Shown: piece by piece, positions 1 to 8,690 of the stretch
Position numbering within the stretch: position 1 is the stretch's first letter
Layout of the letters: each line of letters opens with the position of its first letter
NCBI GenBank assembly: GCA_022784645.1
Contig: JALFZG010000062.1
Coordinates: forward strand, 1-64,000
Reading direction: 5' to 3'
Length of the DNA: 64,000 bases
Origin: Bacteroidales bacterium
Lineage (GTDB): Bacteria > Bacteroidota > Bacteroidia > Bacteroidales > Paludibacteraceae
Made by a program: the position numbers and the translations under genes
The notes under the pieces: model-generated
The model's input: only the letters and a program-made list of their open reading frames with translations
The model's database searches: none
What the model was told of the DNA's origin: nothing

Positions 1-320
1 TATAAATATATATATAAAGGAGAGAATCTAATGAGGGTGGTACCCTTAATTTTTTTAACTGTAATACTGTAATCTGTAATATTTTGCTATTTATACCAAT
101 CCTAAATCGGCTTTAGCATTGGCCAGTTCGGTGAAGATCTCGTTGGCGAATGCGTGCGGATTGAAGTAGCGCGTGAGCTCTACCTTACGCATATACACCA
201 TCAGACGACCATCCGGCGTGAGGTTGATGTTCAGCCGTTTTTCCCACGCCGTTTCACAAGTCAGGGGACAACTGCCCCACAAGTCAGGGGACAACCCATT
301 GCCATGTGCGATTTTTGTAG

Positions 321-328
321 TACCTTTG
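321..328 (+). promoter_or_regulatory. Bacteroidetes -7 element TACCTTTG with weak -33 ATTG (298-301), N19 spacing
   Basis: Matches TAnnTTTG consensus; precedes the iterons and ORF 541-1092. Confidence 0.5.
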
Positions 329-344
329 CACCGCAATTCAAAAT

Positions 345-441
345 CATCGCACGTTCATCGCACTCTCATCGCGTTACCATCGCACACACGGGCAGGTGTA
401 AACAACAAGCGAACATGGTGTTTCCTGAAGATGCAAGTCGA
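345..441 (+). repeat. Dispersed repeat copy A: 11-bp phased CATCGCAC iterons followed by CAACAAGCGAACATGGTGTTTCCTGAAGATGCAAGTCGA
   Basis: Near-identical to the reverse complement of 39791-39887; read directly in the sequence. Confidence 0.85.
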
Positions 442-540
442 TAAGGAATTGTCATTCTTTTTATTCACCCCTGCGAGGTTTATTCCTAACCCTCTCGTCC
501 CCGCGCCTCGCAGTTATCTATCAGGCGGACATGGAGGGAA

Positions 541-1092
541 TTGATTATGGGTATTGTTCATGGTAATTGGCTCACCGGCACGCACAGTGGCCGCGCCTGC
601 AGGCACGAGAATGTGTACACTCGCGTCAACAAAAAGACCGGGCAGTGCTACTCGGCTCAACTCTGTAACCCCAACCCCTATCGCAACGAGAAGCAGAAGA
701 AGGTCACCACCGCTTTCGCGGTTATCTCCGCAGCTATCTCTGCTTGGATCGCTACCGAGAAGGCGAAGTCCGCTCCGAGCGATGACTTCAAGAAGGTGAA
801 GCTCGCCTTCGACCGCCAGACTCGTTACTCCTCTCTCCGTGGTATGATGATGGCGAAGGGTATGTACAAGGTGGTTGATGGTGCGGTAGTGGTTGACCCC
901 AACGCCAACACCTCTTTCGCCACTGTCTCGGCATCCGTAAAGCTCCCTGATGACTCTGCTAACAGCGACAGCGCACCGGCAGCAGGTGGCAGCGGCAGCG
1001 ACAGCAGCGATAGCGCAACTTCGGGCTCGCAGACTGGCGGCTCTGACAGCGGCAGCGGCGGTAGCTCTGATGGCGACGGCGGATTCGAGTAA
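541..1092 (+). CDS. Hypothetical protein with Ser/Gly/Asp-rich C-terminal tail (likely ATG start at 547)
   Basis: 183-aa ORF, upstream purine-rich GGAGGG, Cys/Arg-rich N-term and low-complexity tail; family not recognised. Confidence 0.55.
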   Translation: MIMGIVHGNWLTGTHSGRACRHENVYTRVNKKTGQCYSAQLCNPNPYRNEKQKKVTTAFAVISAAISAWIATEKAKSAPSDDFKKVKLAFDRQTRYSSLRGMMMAKGMYKVVDGAVVVDPNANTSFATVSASVKLPDDSANSDSAPAAGGSGSDSSDSATSGSQTGGSDSGSGGSSDGDGGFE

Positions 1093-1288
1093 TCCGTATG
1101 CGCCAAGGCGCTTAAGCGCTAAAGAGCGGGCCAGAAGTCTGCGGTGTTCCAGGGGGAGCGGAGCGGCGGATGGAGGACGGAGATAATATCTCCTGCCAAC
1201 AAACAATACGAGAATCGCAGCAAGCTGCTGCGATATCACTACAAGCGCGCAGCGAAGCGAACGTTACAAACAGTGCAGTAACGTTTGC

Positions 1289-1335
1289 AAAACGTTACAA
1301 ACGTTACAAACGTTACACATTTTAGAGTAAGGATA
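1289..1335 (+). repeat. GTTACAAAC (9-bp) repeat block, 47-bp copy ending ACATTTTAGAGTAAGGATA
   Basis: Identical to part of the right arm of the locus at 40495-40555. Confidence 0.85.
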
Positions 1336-1431
1336 TGGCGCTGCGCGCAGTTCCATTTGCGCTTTGCGCGTTCCAGACGCCTGCGGCTGTTCCAGATGAA
1401 AAATCTTCTTTCTTATTACCGCTAAACGATG

Positions 1432-1468
1432 ACAAAAAAGCGCTCCTTGTCATCACGACAGGGAGCGC
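1432..1468 (-). terminator. Intrinsic terminator downstream of the sus operon
   Basis: Hairpin GAGCGCTCC..GGAGCGC followed by T6 on minus strand. Confidence 0.7.
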
Positions 1469-1588
1469 TCATTGCCTTTCGGCTTATTTACTTTATTATT
1501 CCAAGAAACAGCTTTACAATGCAAAATCAAACTTCATCTACATTGTAAGCAAATTAGATGAATAACCAAAATCTATGTTAGTTATTTA

Positions 1589-3766
1589 CTACATTCGTTG
1601 CCCAAGAGCATTATAAAAACAACCGTTTTTCTCAATAATCAGCATTCCATTCTTCATTCGTTTTTGGGTAGAAACAGAATGGGTATTGCTAATGGATGTT
1701 TCGGCTGGACGGGTAATAATCTTCATGTTTACATTATCTATACCGAAAGATGGTGCTGAGGCGCAGTTGTCGCCAGATGAAACAGAGATCATCCAGCAAA
1801 GAAACAAATCCTTTCCAGCAGCCAAATTGCACGGCATACTACCACTAATAGTGGTCGTTTGAGCCGGAACAACGGCATAACCGGCCGTTGCAGATTCGGC
1901 CGCGTATAGCATCTTGAAATCATCACCTGCGCTGTTCCACACATAACCATTATTACTCCAATAGAGTTGGATAGTAAACCCCGCAGCATTGCTGCCTGAA
2001 CGGTATTTCTCGATATCGTACATCAGCTCAATGCCTACTATATCTTGAGCTGATTTGTTTTCTATATGTGCCATGAGATTGATGGTTCTCGTACCATTTG
2101 CAACGCCGGTAGTCATACCACCGATGGCTCGATCGGTAGAACCCGTAGCCCCAAGATTCCAAATACCATTGTAAGCATTGGAAGCCAAACTCTGACCACC
2201 GATATAGGTAGCAGTATCTACAGCCGCAGCATAACTACCAATCGTTCGTGGACCGGTTGTGTTGCGCTCTATTCGCCATCCTTCCGGAAGGATAGACCCT
2301 CTCTTTATACCCGTCTTGGCATCCTGAGAGGGGTCAACATCATCCCCTCCGAGGCTATCAAAATCCTGAAAATAAGTAGTGTCGGTTTCAGTGAAGACAA
2401 TAGCCGGAAAATCAACAGTCTGCGTAATGGCTTCTCCAGCATTTACAAGTGACTTATACACCACTCCATCATACATTGCTTCTACTTGATACGTTCCTGC
2501 GTTGAGAGCAGTGAGAATGCTATCGGTCATGGAGCCATTATCAGCAGAATAAGAGGCAGCCGTAAGCACTCCGGCGCTCATCCCATTCGTATCCAGTTGA
2601 TGAAGCGAAAAACGAATGGTATGTGCATGATTATCCACTACCTGCTCAAAATGCTGCCACGCATACGAAGCATACCCACGTATGACAGCGGCATCGGCAG
2701 CCGGCAAAGTACTTGGAGCCCAAGTGATGGTGATGGGATCAACGCCAAAAATCGTAGCATATTCCAAGCAGCAAGCGGCATACGTAGCTTTAGTGGTAGG
2801 ATGACGATCGTCTTTATACCATGTAGAGAGAATAGTAGCATCTTGCTCTGAGGCGTATTGATAACATGGCCCTACGGGACATAGCACCACGCCCAACTCT
2901 TGCGCCACTTGAAGATAATTCTGCAAGAAGATTTGGTTAAATTCAGCAAACGGATCGGTGTTATACGCCCAATTGATAGGAAGAATAATCACTACATTCG
3001 GATTGGGGCAATTTTCTCTGATATATTTCACCCAATCACAAACAGACTGACGAAAACCAGCGAAGTTCGTACGCGGTTTAGCAGTCTGCTCTTGGAGAAT
3101 GATATGCGTCCATGCTTCCGTTCGTACCAACATTCGCGCAGAAGGGGTGCCGGCATCGGTGAGTCCTTCGCCCTCATCATAGTGATATTGGAGCGATTTG
3201 CCCAAATTGGTATGGGCAGTCCATTGTGCCGTTTTGCCCATGGCCAGCGCCATCTGATTGAAGATATCATCTTGCCATTCTTGCTCATAATGAATCAGCG
3301 AGTTGTTCATAGAGAGCACTTTTATTTCCTCCGGTTGGCTAGTGAGCAACGTGGCACTTTGCGGCCAAAGGGCAATGCCGGCCAACTCAATAGGTGCATC
3401 TGGCGCTTTCTCGATTAGCACCGAGGGAATAGCAGGATTAAACGTTATCTTTTTACAGATTGTTGTTTCAGCCACAGTCAGATTGCTATTCGAACCCGAT
3501 ACGAGGGTGTAAGCCACTCCAGGGGTAACGAGCCCGCCATCGGCCGCCGCGCCGTAATTGCAAGCCGCTGACCAATTAGCATCGGCAATCTTAAATTGCC
3601 CCGTAAGGGTATAATTCTCTATGGTGTAAGTACCATCAGATTGTAGGGTCATTTCGTCAGCGGGAGCCGCCCCCCAACTGTTGTGTGCACCGCGTACAAA
3701 CACGCCTTGAGCCACTGCACCCAATGCAGACAGCAACCATGCACAAATAAATAATAGTTTCTTCAT
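1589..3766 (-). CDS. Secreted multidomain protein: N-terminal SusE/F-like starch-binding-type module, SGNH/DUF4886-like hydrolase, C-terminal sorting-like tail
   Basis: Signal peptide; VFVRGAHNSWG.. module; VLSMNNSL and DDRHPT SGNH-like motifs; C-term MLIIEKNGCFYNALGQRM. Confidence 0.65.
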   Translation of the reverse strand: MKKLLFICAWLLSALGAVAQGVFVRGAHNSWGAAPADEMTLQSDGTYTIENYTLTGQFKIADANWSAACNYGAAADGGLVTPGVAYTLVSGSNSNLTVAETTICKKITFNPAIPSVLIEKAPDAPIELAGIALWPQSATLLTSQPEEIKVLSMNNSLIHYEQEWQDDIFNQMALAMGKTAQWTAHTNLGKSLQYHYDEGEGLTDAGTPSARMLVRTEAWTHIILQEQTAKPRTNFAGFRQSVCDWVKYIRENCPNPNVVIILPINWAYNTDPFAEFNQIFLQNYLQVAQELGVVLCPVGPCYQYASEQDATILSTWYKDDRHPTTKATYAACCLEYATIFGVDPITITWAPSTLPAADAAVIRGYASYAWQHFEQVVDNHAHTIRFSLHQLDTNGMSAGVLTAASYSADNGSMTDSILTALNAGTYQVEAMYDGVVYKSLVNAGEAITQTVDFPAIVFTETDTTYFQDFDSLGGDDVDPSQDAKTGIKRGSILPEGWRIERNTTGPRTIGSYAAAVDTATYIGGQSLASNAYNGIWNLGATGSTDRAIGGMTTGVANGTRTINLMAHIENKSAQDIVGIELMYDIEKYRSGSNAAGFTIQLYWSNNGYVWNSAGDDFKMLYAAESATAGYAVVPAQTTTISGSMPCNLAAGKDLFLCWMISVSSGDNCASAPSFGIDNVNMKIITRPAETSISNTHSVSTQKRMKNGMLIIEKNGCFYNALGQRM

Positions 3767-3795
3767 ATTGGTATATTTTCTATTTATGGGAGAAG

Positions 3796-5130
3796 TTAGA
3801 GAGTCATATATACTTTATACTCATACGGCTGGAGGGGAAGCACTTTGGGCGTAAGGACGGAATCACCCGTGAGCGCATCGATGCAGTTATAACGTTGCCA
3901 AAGCATCGGGAGAGTTACTTCCTGATTCACACCTGATACATTTACCACCACCAGCGCTTTCTTTTCGCCTTGCGAAAACGTGAACATACCTACTCGTTCG
4001 GTGCTGAAATCCGTACGCGTTCCATAGCGCGCTTCGGCCGTGAGCTGGTAGGCTCGCATCAAACTACAATATGCTTCAAAAACGGCATTATCGCTCGCTG
4101 AAGCACTATCTTTGATAGACGGGAAAGAAAGCAGATGATGGTTGAAGAAATTGATTTGCCCCATCTCGCCTATCTCCTGTGAAGAATAAATCATCGGAAC
4201 GCCCTCGAGGAAAAACGTCAGACAGCTGGCAGCCAGTTCACCCTGCGCGGACACAAACCACCGCGAGGGCGCATTCTCACTGGCAGCATCATGACTGGTC
4301 ACGTTGCGCAAACGCTGCTTCCCTTCGGGGGTAGCGCTCATCTCGCGTTCGCTGGTCGCATAAAGCGCTTGTAAACTCTGCGAGTAGATTTTCTGTACAG
4401 CACCTAAGTAATCCCAACTGTAGAGCCAGTCGAAACCGCTACCATAGTAATCCACCTTACTCGTTTCTGCCAGCATCACCGCATTGGGTTTGACCGAACG
4501 GATAGCGCGGATAGCCTCTGCCCAATAATCAGCAGGAACACCATGCGCATAATCACAGCGAAAACCATCGATATCGGCTTCGCGCATCCAATAGAGGAGC
4601 GCCTCTGTCATGGCATCACGCACAGCCGGTTGCTCATAGTTGAGCGGCACCACATCTTTCCAGTTCACTTCATCGGCCACGGGCGAGGTGTACCATTCGG
4701 GGTGCTGCTCATACCAGGCGTTATCCCAAGCCGTATGGTTTGCAACCCAATCGAGAATAACGAGCATGCCATTCTCATGGCAGGTTTTAACGAGCGAACG
4801 CAAATCATCAATAGTGCCGAACGCAGGGTCAACTACGAAGTAATCTTTTACGCAGTAAGGCGAATTGACGGTCTTGACTGTTCCTCTCGGGTGAATAGGC
4901 ATCAACCATAGCACATTTACTTGCATGCGCCGAAGTGCGGGTACATAGTTTTCTATTGCCTGAAAAGCGTTGGTTTGCGCAAACAGTCGCTCGTTGCATT
5001 CATATACCACATAGGTATTGGCTTTATTGTAAAGGGTAGGCTCATCGCCTTCGATGGGTTTATCTTTCGGCTCGCAGGCAGAAAGCATACCCGATAAGCA
5101 ACAGGCGATCAGCAGAAACAGTTTTTTCAT
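3796..5130 (-). CDS. Alpha-amylase family (GH13) lipoprotein
   Basis: Lipobox LSAC; VNVLWLMPIHP, DWVANHTA, GFRCDYA, LAETS, SHD GH13 motifs. Confidence 0.9.
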   Translation of the reverse strand: MKKLFLLIACCLSGMLSACEPKDKPIEGDEPTLYNKANTYVVYECNERLFAQTNAFQAIENYVPALRRMQVNVLWLMPIHPRGTVKTVNSPYCVKDYFVVDPAFGTIDDLRSLVKTCHENGMLVILDWVANHTAWDNAWYEQHPEWYTSPVADEVNWKDVVPLNYEQPAVRDAMTEALLYWMREADIDGFRCDYAHGVPADYWAEAIRAIRSVKPNAVMLAETSKVDYYGSGFDWLYSWDYLGAVQKIYSQSLQALYATSEREMSATPEGKQRLRNVTSHDAASENAPSRWFVSAQGELAASCLTFFLEGVPMIYSSQEIGEMGQINFFNHHLLSFPSIKDSASASDNAVFEAYCSLMRAYQLTAEARYGTRTDFSTERVGMFTFSQGEKKALVVVNVSGVNQEVTLPMLWQRYNCIDALTGDSVLTPKVLPLQPYEYKVYMTL

Positions 5131-5206
5131 GATGAATAGTTTTGCCCCCTCTCGGAAAAGAGAGGGAGCTATTAATTATGGGGGGAGTTAGTAATAATCA
5201 GCAGAA

Positions 5207-6814
5207 TTATTTTTTACGAAGTCCCATCGGGGTAGGAACGAGTTCGGAAGTAGCCGTATCGGTAACGCTAAGATAATAGATGGTTTGCTGCGAAGTAGCC
5301 GTTAGGGCGATAGCATCGTATTGCTCTGTACCGAGATCACCGGCTTTGTTATTGATAATGAGGTTGAAATTATCACCTACTAAGCAGGGGATGGTATATG
5401 CATACATCTGTTGGCCAAAGAACATCACCTTCTGCCACTCACGGATATTGCTTCCAGGCCACCCGCCGAAGCACTCAAATGCGCCCCAAGCATATACTGA
5501 AAGAATCTGCTCGCCGGTAGCCAACGTCTCAGTAGCATCAATTATATAAAGCGTCAACATCGCAGAATCAGGCACCACCGGTTCAGGGTCTTCCGTATCA
5601 GAACCGCCTTCATTGCCGCCAGATGAACTACCGCCACCAAAATCATATGTATTGGGGTCGTCAATCTTAATGGCATCTTCTTTATTGCCCGTAGCGATAT
5701 AATAATGCTCAATACCATCAGCAAAAGTCACATTGGCATCGTTGGCTTGATTGCCTGCACCATTATCATTGAAAATCATGTTCTCATTTTTGCCATTATT
5801 GGCAGCACCCATGAGGAAATAATACCAATGCAAACCGGCAAAATCAAACTCGCCATCGGCAACCAGTCCGGGCCATCCAGCCGTCTCACCACCATCGCGA
5901 TCGAGGTTATTGACATCGCCCCACATGTAGAGTGTCATAGCGCCCCAACCGGCTTTGTCAGCTACGAACACGATATCCTGTCCGTCGTGGGCAATCGTTG
6001 GGAACTTCTCCACAGTAGGCCCGCTCCAATCGCCTTCACCAATTGCCACTTCTTTCAGTGCCATATTCACGGTGATGACATACGTGCCTTTGGCGATGGT
6101 TACACAGGGCTCGCCTTCGTTTACGAGCGTCACTACGCTGCCTTCTACGAGCAGATCGTTAGCAGCACCACCCCAGCGGTTAGCGTTGAAATCCGCCCAT
6201 TCACCTTTAGCGGTAGAGAATGCAAAATAGGAGGTCTCTTCCGTAAAAGTCAATTCAGCGCGGAAGATATCCGTACCCACCATCTCCAACTCTATCGGTG
6301 CAGCAGGATCCCAACTGCTACCCTCAATATTGCCGGTGACGTAGAGGTGTTCGTATTCGCCCGGGACGATGGGCTCATCTTCACCCTCCAAACCGGCCCA
6401 GCGGCTCAACGTAAGGATGTAGCGTTCACCCACTTTCGCATCCAGCGTACGCAAGTCGCTGCCGCGAAGCACTTCATAGCCCTGCTTCATGTTGAAGAAA
6501 CGGAATCCGTCAGCAAGCGTCTTGCCCCCTACGAAATCTTCGGGGAAGAGGTAAATACCGAATTTAATATTCGTTTCCTCATGCTTGACAAGCATGTTGT
6601 TTGCGCTGATTTTGTTATCGCAGAAATCGCCTACTACATATATCTCGTCCGTAGGTGAGGTGCTCGATGGTACGACTACCTCAAGGAGGATGGCATTCGC
6701 CCTTGTTTCAAAGTGAATGTTCTCATATTCAAACACCAACTCTTCCTGTTTGCATCCCATGAAGAACACCGGGAGCATCATCAATATGCTAAATAATATC
6801 TTTTTCATAATCAA
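5207..6814 (-). CDS. SusE/SusF-like outer-membrane starch-binding lipoprotein
   Basis: Lipoprotein signal; repeated CBM-like modules (LYMWGD..GWPG, YAWGAFECFGGWPG); position after susD. Confidence 0.8.
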   Translation of the reverse strand: MIMKKILFSILMMLPVFFMGCKQEELVFEYENIHFETRANAILLEVVVPSSTSPTDEIYVVGDFCDNKISANNMLVKHEETNIKFGIYLFPEDFVGGKTLADGFRFFNMKQGYEVLRGSDLRTLDAKVGERYILTLSRWAGLEGEDEPIVPGEYEHLYVTGNIEGSSWDPAAPIELEMVGTDIFRAELTFTEETSYFAFSTAKGEWADFNANRWGGAANDLLVEGSVVTLVNEGEPCVTIAKGTYVITVNMALKEVAIGEGDWSGPTVEKFPTIAHDGQDIVFVADKAGWGAMTLYMWGDVNNLDRDGGETAGWPGLVADGEFDFAGLHWYYFLMGAANNGKNENMIFNDNGAGNQANDANVTFADGIEHYYIATGNKEDAIKIDDPNTYDFGGGSSSGGNEGGSDTEDPEPVVPDSAMLTLYIIDATETLATGEQILSVYAWGAFECFGGWPGSNIREWQKVMFFGQQMYAYTIPCLVGDNFNLIINNKAGDLGTEQYDAIALTATSQQTIYYLSVTDTATSELVPTPMGLRKK

Positions 6815-6820
6815 CAGGAT

Positions 6821-8680
6821 TTAATAATTAGGATTTTGTACAAGTCCGGGGTTAACACCCAAAGCCGACTGCGGAAGCGGATACCATTCGTATTTGCGCG
6901 AACGCGCAGCGGGGAATGTCTCGCCCGAATCGTCTTTGGCGCGGCCGAAGAACCACCATTGTCCTTGTGTAAACTTATCGAAGCGACGGAGGTCCGTCCT
7001 GCGTCGGCGACCTTCGCTCAAGAACTCCAATCCCCACTGATGAAGCATCCATTCTTCATCGGTCCAACTTGCACCCACTTCATCCGTAGCCGCTCCAGAG
7101 AAATAGCGATTGCGAACTTCGTTGACAGCCGCACGAGGGCTCGTACCATCTATACGCATCTTGCATTCTGCCAACGTATAAACGACCTCAGCCCAACGGA
7201 ATTCAACCTCCGAAATAGACTGATAATCAATGCCCGTTTCCACCGGATACATGGGGTACTTCATTAAGCGGTAACCAGAGTTGGTTTGACCCCAACGCGG
7301 ACCTTCTACCACTTCTACCGGATGGGCTACATCGCTGCTGGTGCCACCAAACTGCCCCACCTGATCCACATATACCAGCGGTTGACCATCGCGGTCAGCA
7401 TCAGCAGGCACCGATTCGCCAGCTCGGTGATCCTTACCATCGGCCGCATCAGCAGCTGCCACGTCCGTGCGATACGTCATCGCACCTTTTAGGAAGATAC
7501 CACCATTCCATACGCCTCCCTCTGGGAATGCATAACTCTGCTTACGCATATCGCCATCTTCAAAACGAGCATATACCGCACCGAGTTTATCGCCATAGGG
7601 GGCACTCAAGAAGCAGCGTGGATCATCGGAATTATACGCCGTGCCGTCAGCATTCACCTGCGGCGAACCAGCCAAGTCCTTACCATTGTTATCATACGAA
7701 GGCGCCAAGCACACGCAATTCCAACCCGACTGATTGGTGGCATATACGTTGGTGATGTCCTTATAGGTATAAGGCAGACCGGGGCAGTTACGCATCCAGC
7801 CAGTATTGAGTTGACCATTGGCTTCTGCAAACGCAAACACTACCTCTGGGCAGTTTTCGTTACCTATTTGGAAAATCTCGCGGTAATCACTTACGATGCT
7901 ATATGTGCCATACGTGCCGTTGAGCAGTTCCTGGGCAAGTGCAGCGCACTCCTCATAGTGTTTTTCGCCAATGAACACCTCTGCATTGAGGAGCATGCGC
8001 ATTTTCAGCATACGGTTCATTGCAGGGTTCACGCGGTTAGCACCATTATTCTCAAGATTCGGAAGAGCAGCATCCAACTCGCTGCAGATGAAGTCATACA
8101 TGATCTTGCAACCCTCGTTAAAATCTTCAGAAACGGAGCCCGGCACATCGGTCGTAACCTCAATGTTCAGCGGCAAAGCACCGCCCCAGAGTTCATAATT
8201 ATTATAGTAAGCCCAAGCGCGAAGCGTTTGCACTTCGGCAATATAGGATTGTATTTTTTCTTGGGAAATGCCAATCTTCTCTGGATCAAGTTGCTCCAAG
8301 TCGTAAATGAGCTGATTGCAATACGCGATTGTCTCCCAAGCTACGCCCCATGCTTGATCCACAATCTTAGCTTCGGAAGTCCAGGTGTGAGAAGAAAGAA
8401 CGAATTTCAAACCTTCATCCCAACCCCATAATCCTGCGTTCCATGTGCGCCATGCTATTTGGTCAGCAGAGAACTCCTGCAAATAATAAAAGTATTCGCA
8501 GAAACCATACGCAGCACGACTGTAAATAGCCGCTACAGCACCACGTATGCTCGTTTCGTTTTGATAATAGACCGACGCATCGATGTTGGAGTAGTTTTTC
8601 TCCGTCAAGTCGCAGCCGGACATGGTCAGCAGCCCGAAGGCCATTGCCAATATATAAATAGTCTTTTTCATTGTTGTCAA
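6821..8680 (-). CDS. RagB/SusD family nutrient-binding outer-membrane lipoprotein
   Basis: Lipobox SGCD; SusD motifs (AWAYYNNYELWGGALPL, EFRWAEVVYTLAECKMR); adjacent to SusC. Confidence 0.92.
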   Translation of the reverse strand: MTTMKKTIYILAMAFGLLTMSGCDLTEKNYSNIDASVYYQNETSIRGAVAAIYSRAAYGFCEYFYYLQEFSADQIAWRTWNAGLWGWDEGLKFVLSSHTWTSEAKIVDQAWGVAWETIAYCNQLIYDLEQLDPEKIGISQEKIQSYIAEVQTLRAWAYYNNYELWGGALPLNIEVTTDVPGSVSEDFNEGCKIMYDFICSELDAALPNLENNGANRVNPAMNRMLKMRMLLNAEVFIGEKHYEECAALAQELLNGTYGTYSIVSDYREIFQIGNENCPEVVFAFAEANGQLNTGWMRNCPGLPYTYKDITNVYATNQSGWNCVCLAPSYDNNGKDLAGSPQVNADGTAYNSDDPRCFLSAPYGDKLGAVYARFEDGDMRKQSYAFPEGGVWNGGIFLKGAMTYRTDVAAADAADGKDHRAGESVPADADRDGQPLVYVDQVGQFGGTSSDVAHPVEVVEGPRWGQTNSGYRLMKYPMYPVETGIDYQSISEVEFRWAEVVYTLAECKMRIDGTSPRAAVNEVRNRYFSGAATDEVGASWTDEEWMLHQWGLEFLSEGRRRRTDLRRFDKFTQGQWWFFGRAKDDSGETFPAARSRKYEWYPLPQSALGVNPGLVQNPNY

Positions 8681-8690
8681 ACGTTATGGT

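Noticed and set aside
345-390. CRISPR array at the CATCGCAC repeats
   Set aside because: Units are 11 bp with 3-bp variable parts; no 25-40 bp repeats or spacers and no cas genes
514-1239. 241-aa minus ORF over the Ser/Gly-rich gene
   Set aside because: Leu/Ala/Arg-rich translation typical of the antisense of a Ser/Gly-rich coding sequence
1335-1565. 76-aa ORF after locus A
   Set aside because: Overlaps the sus operon terminator; no protein-like features
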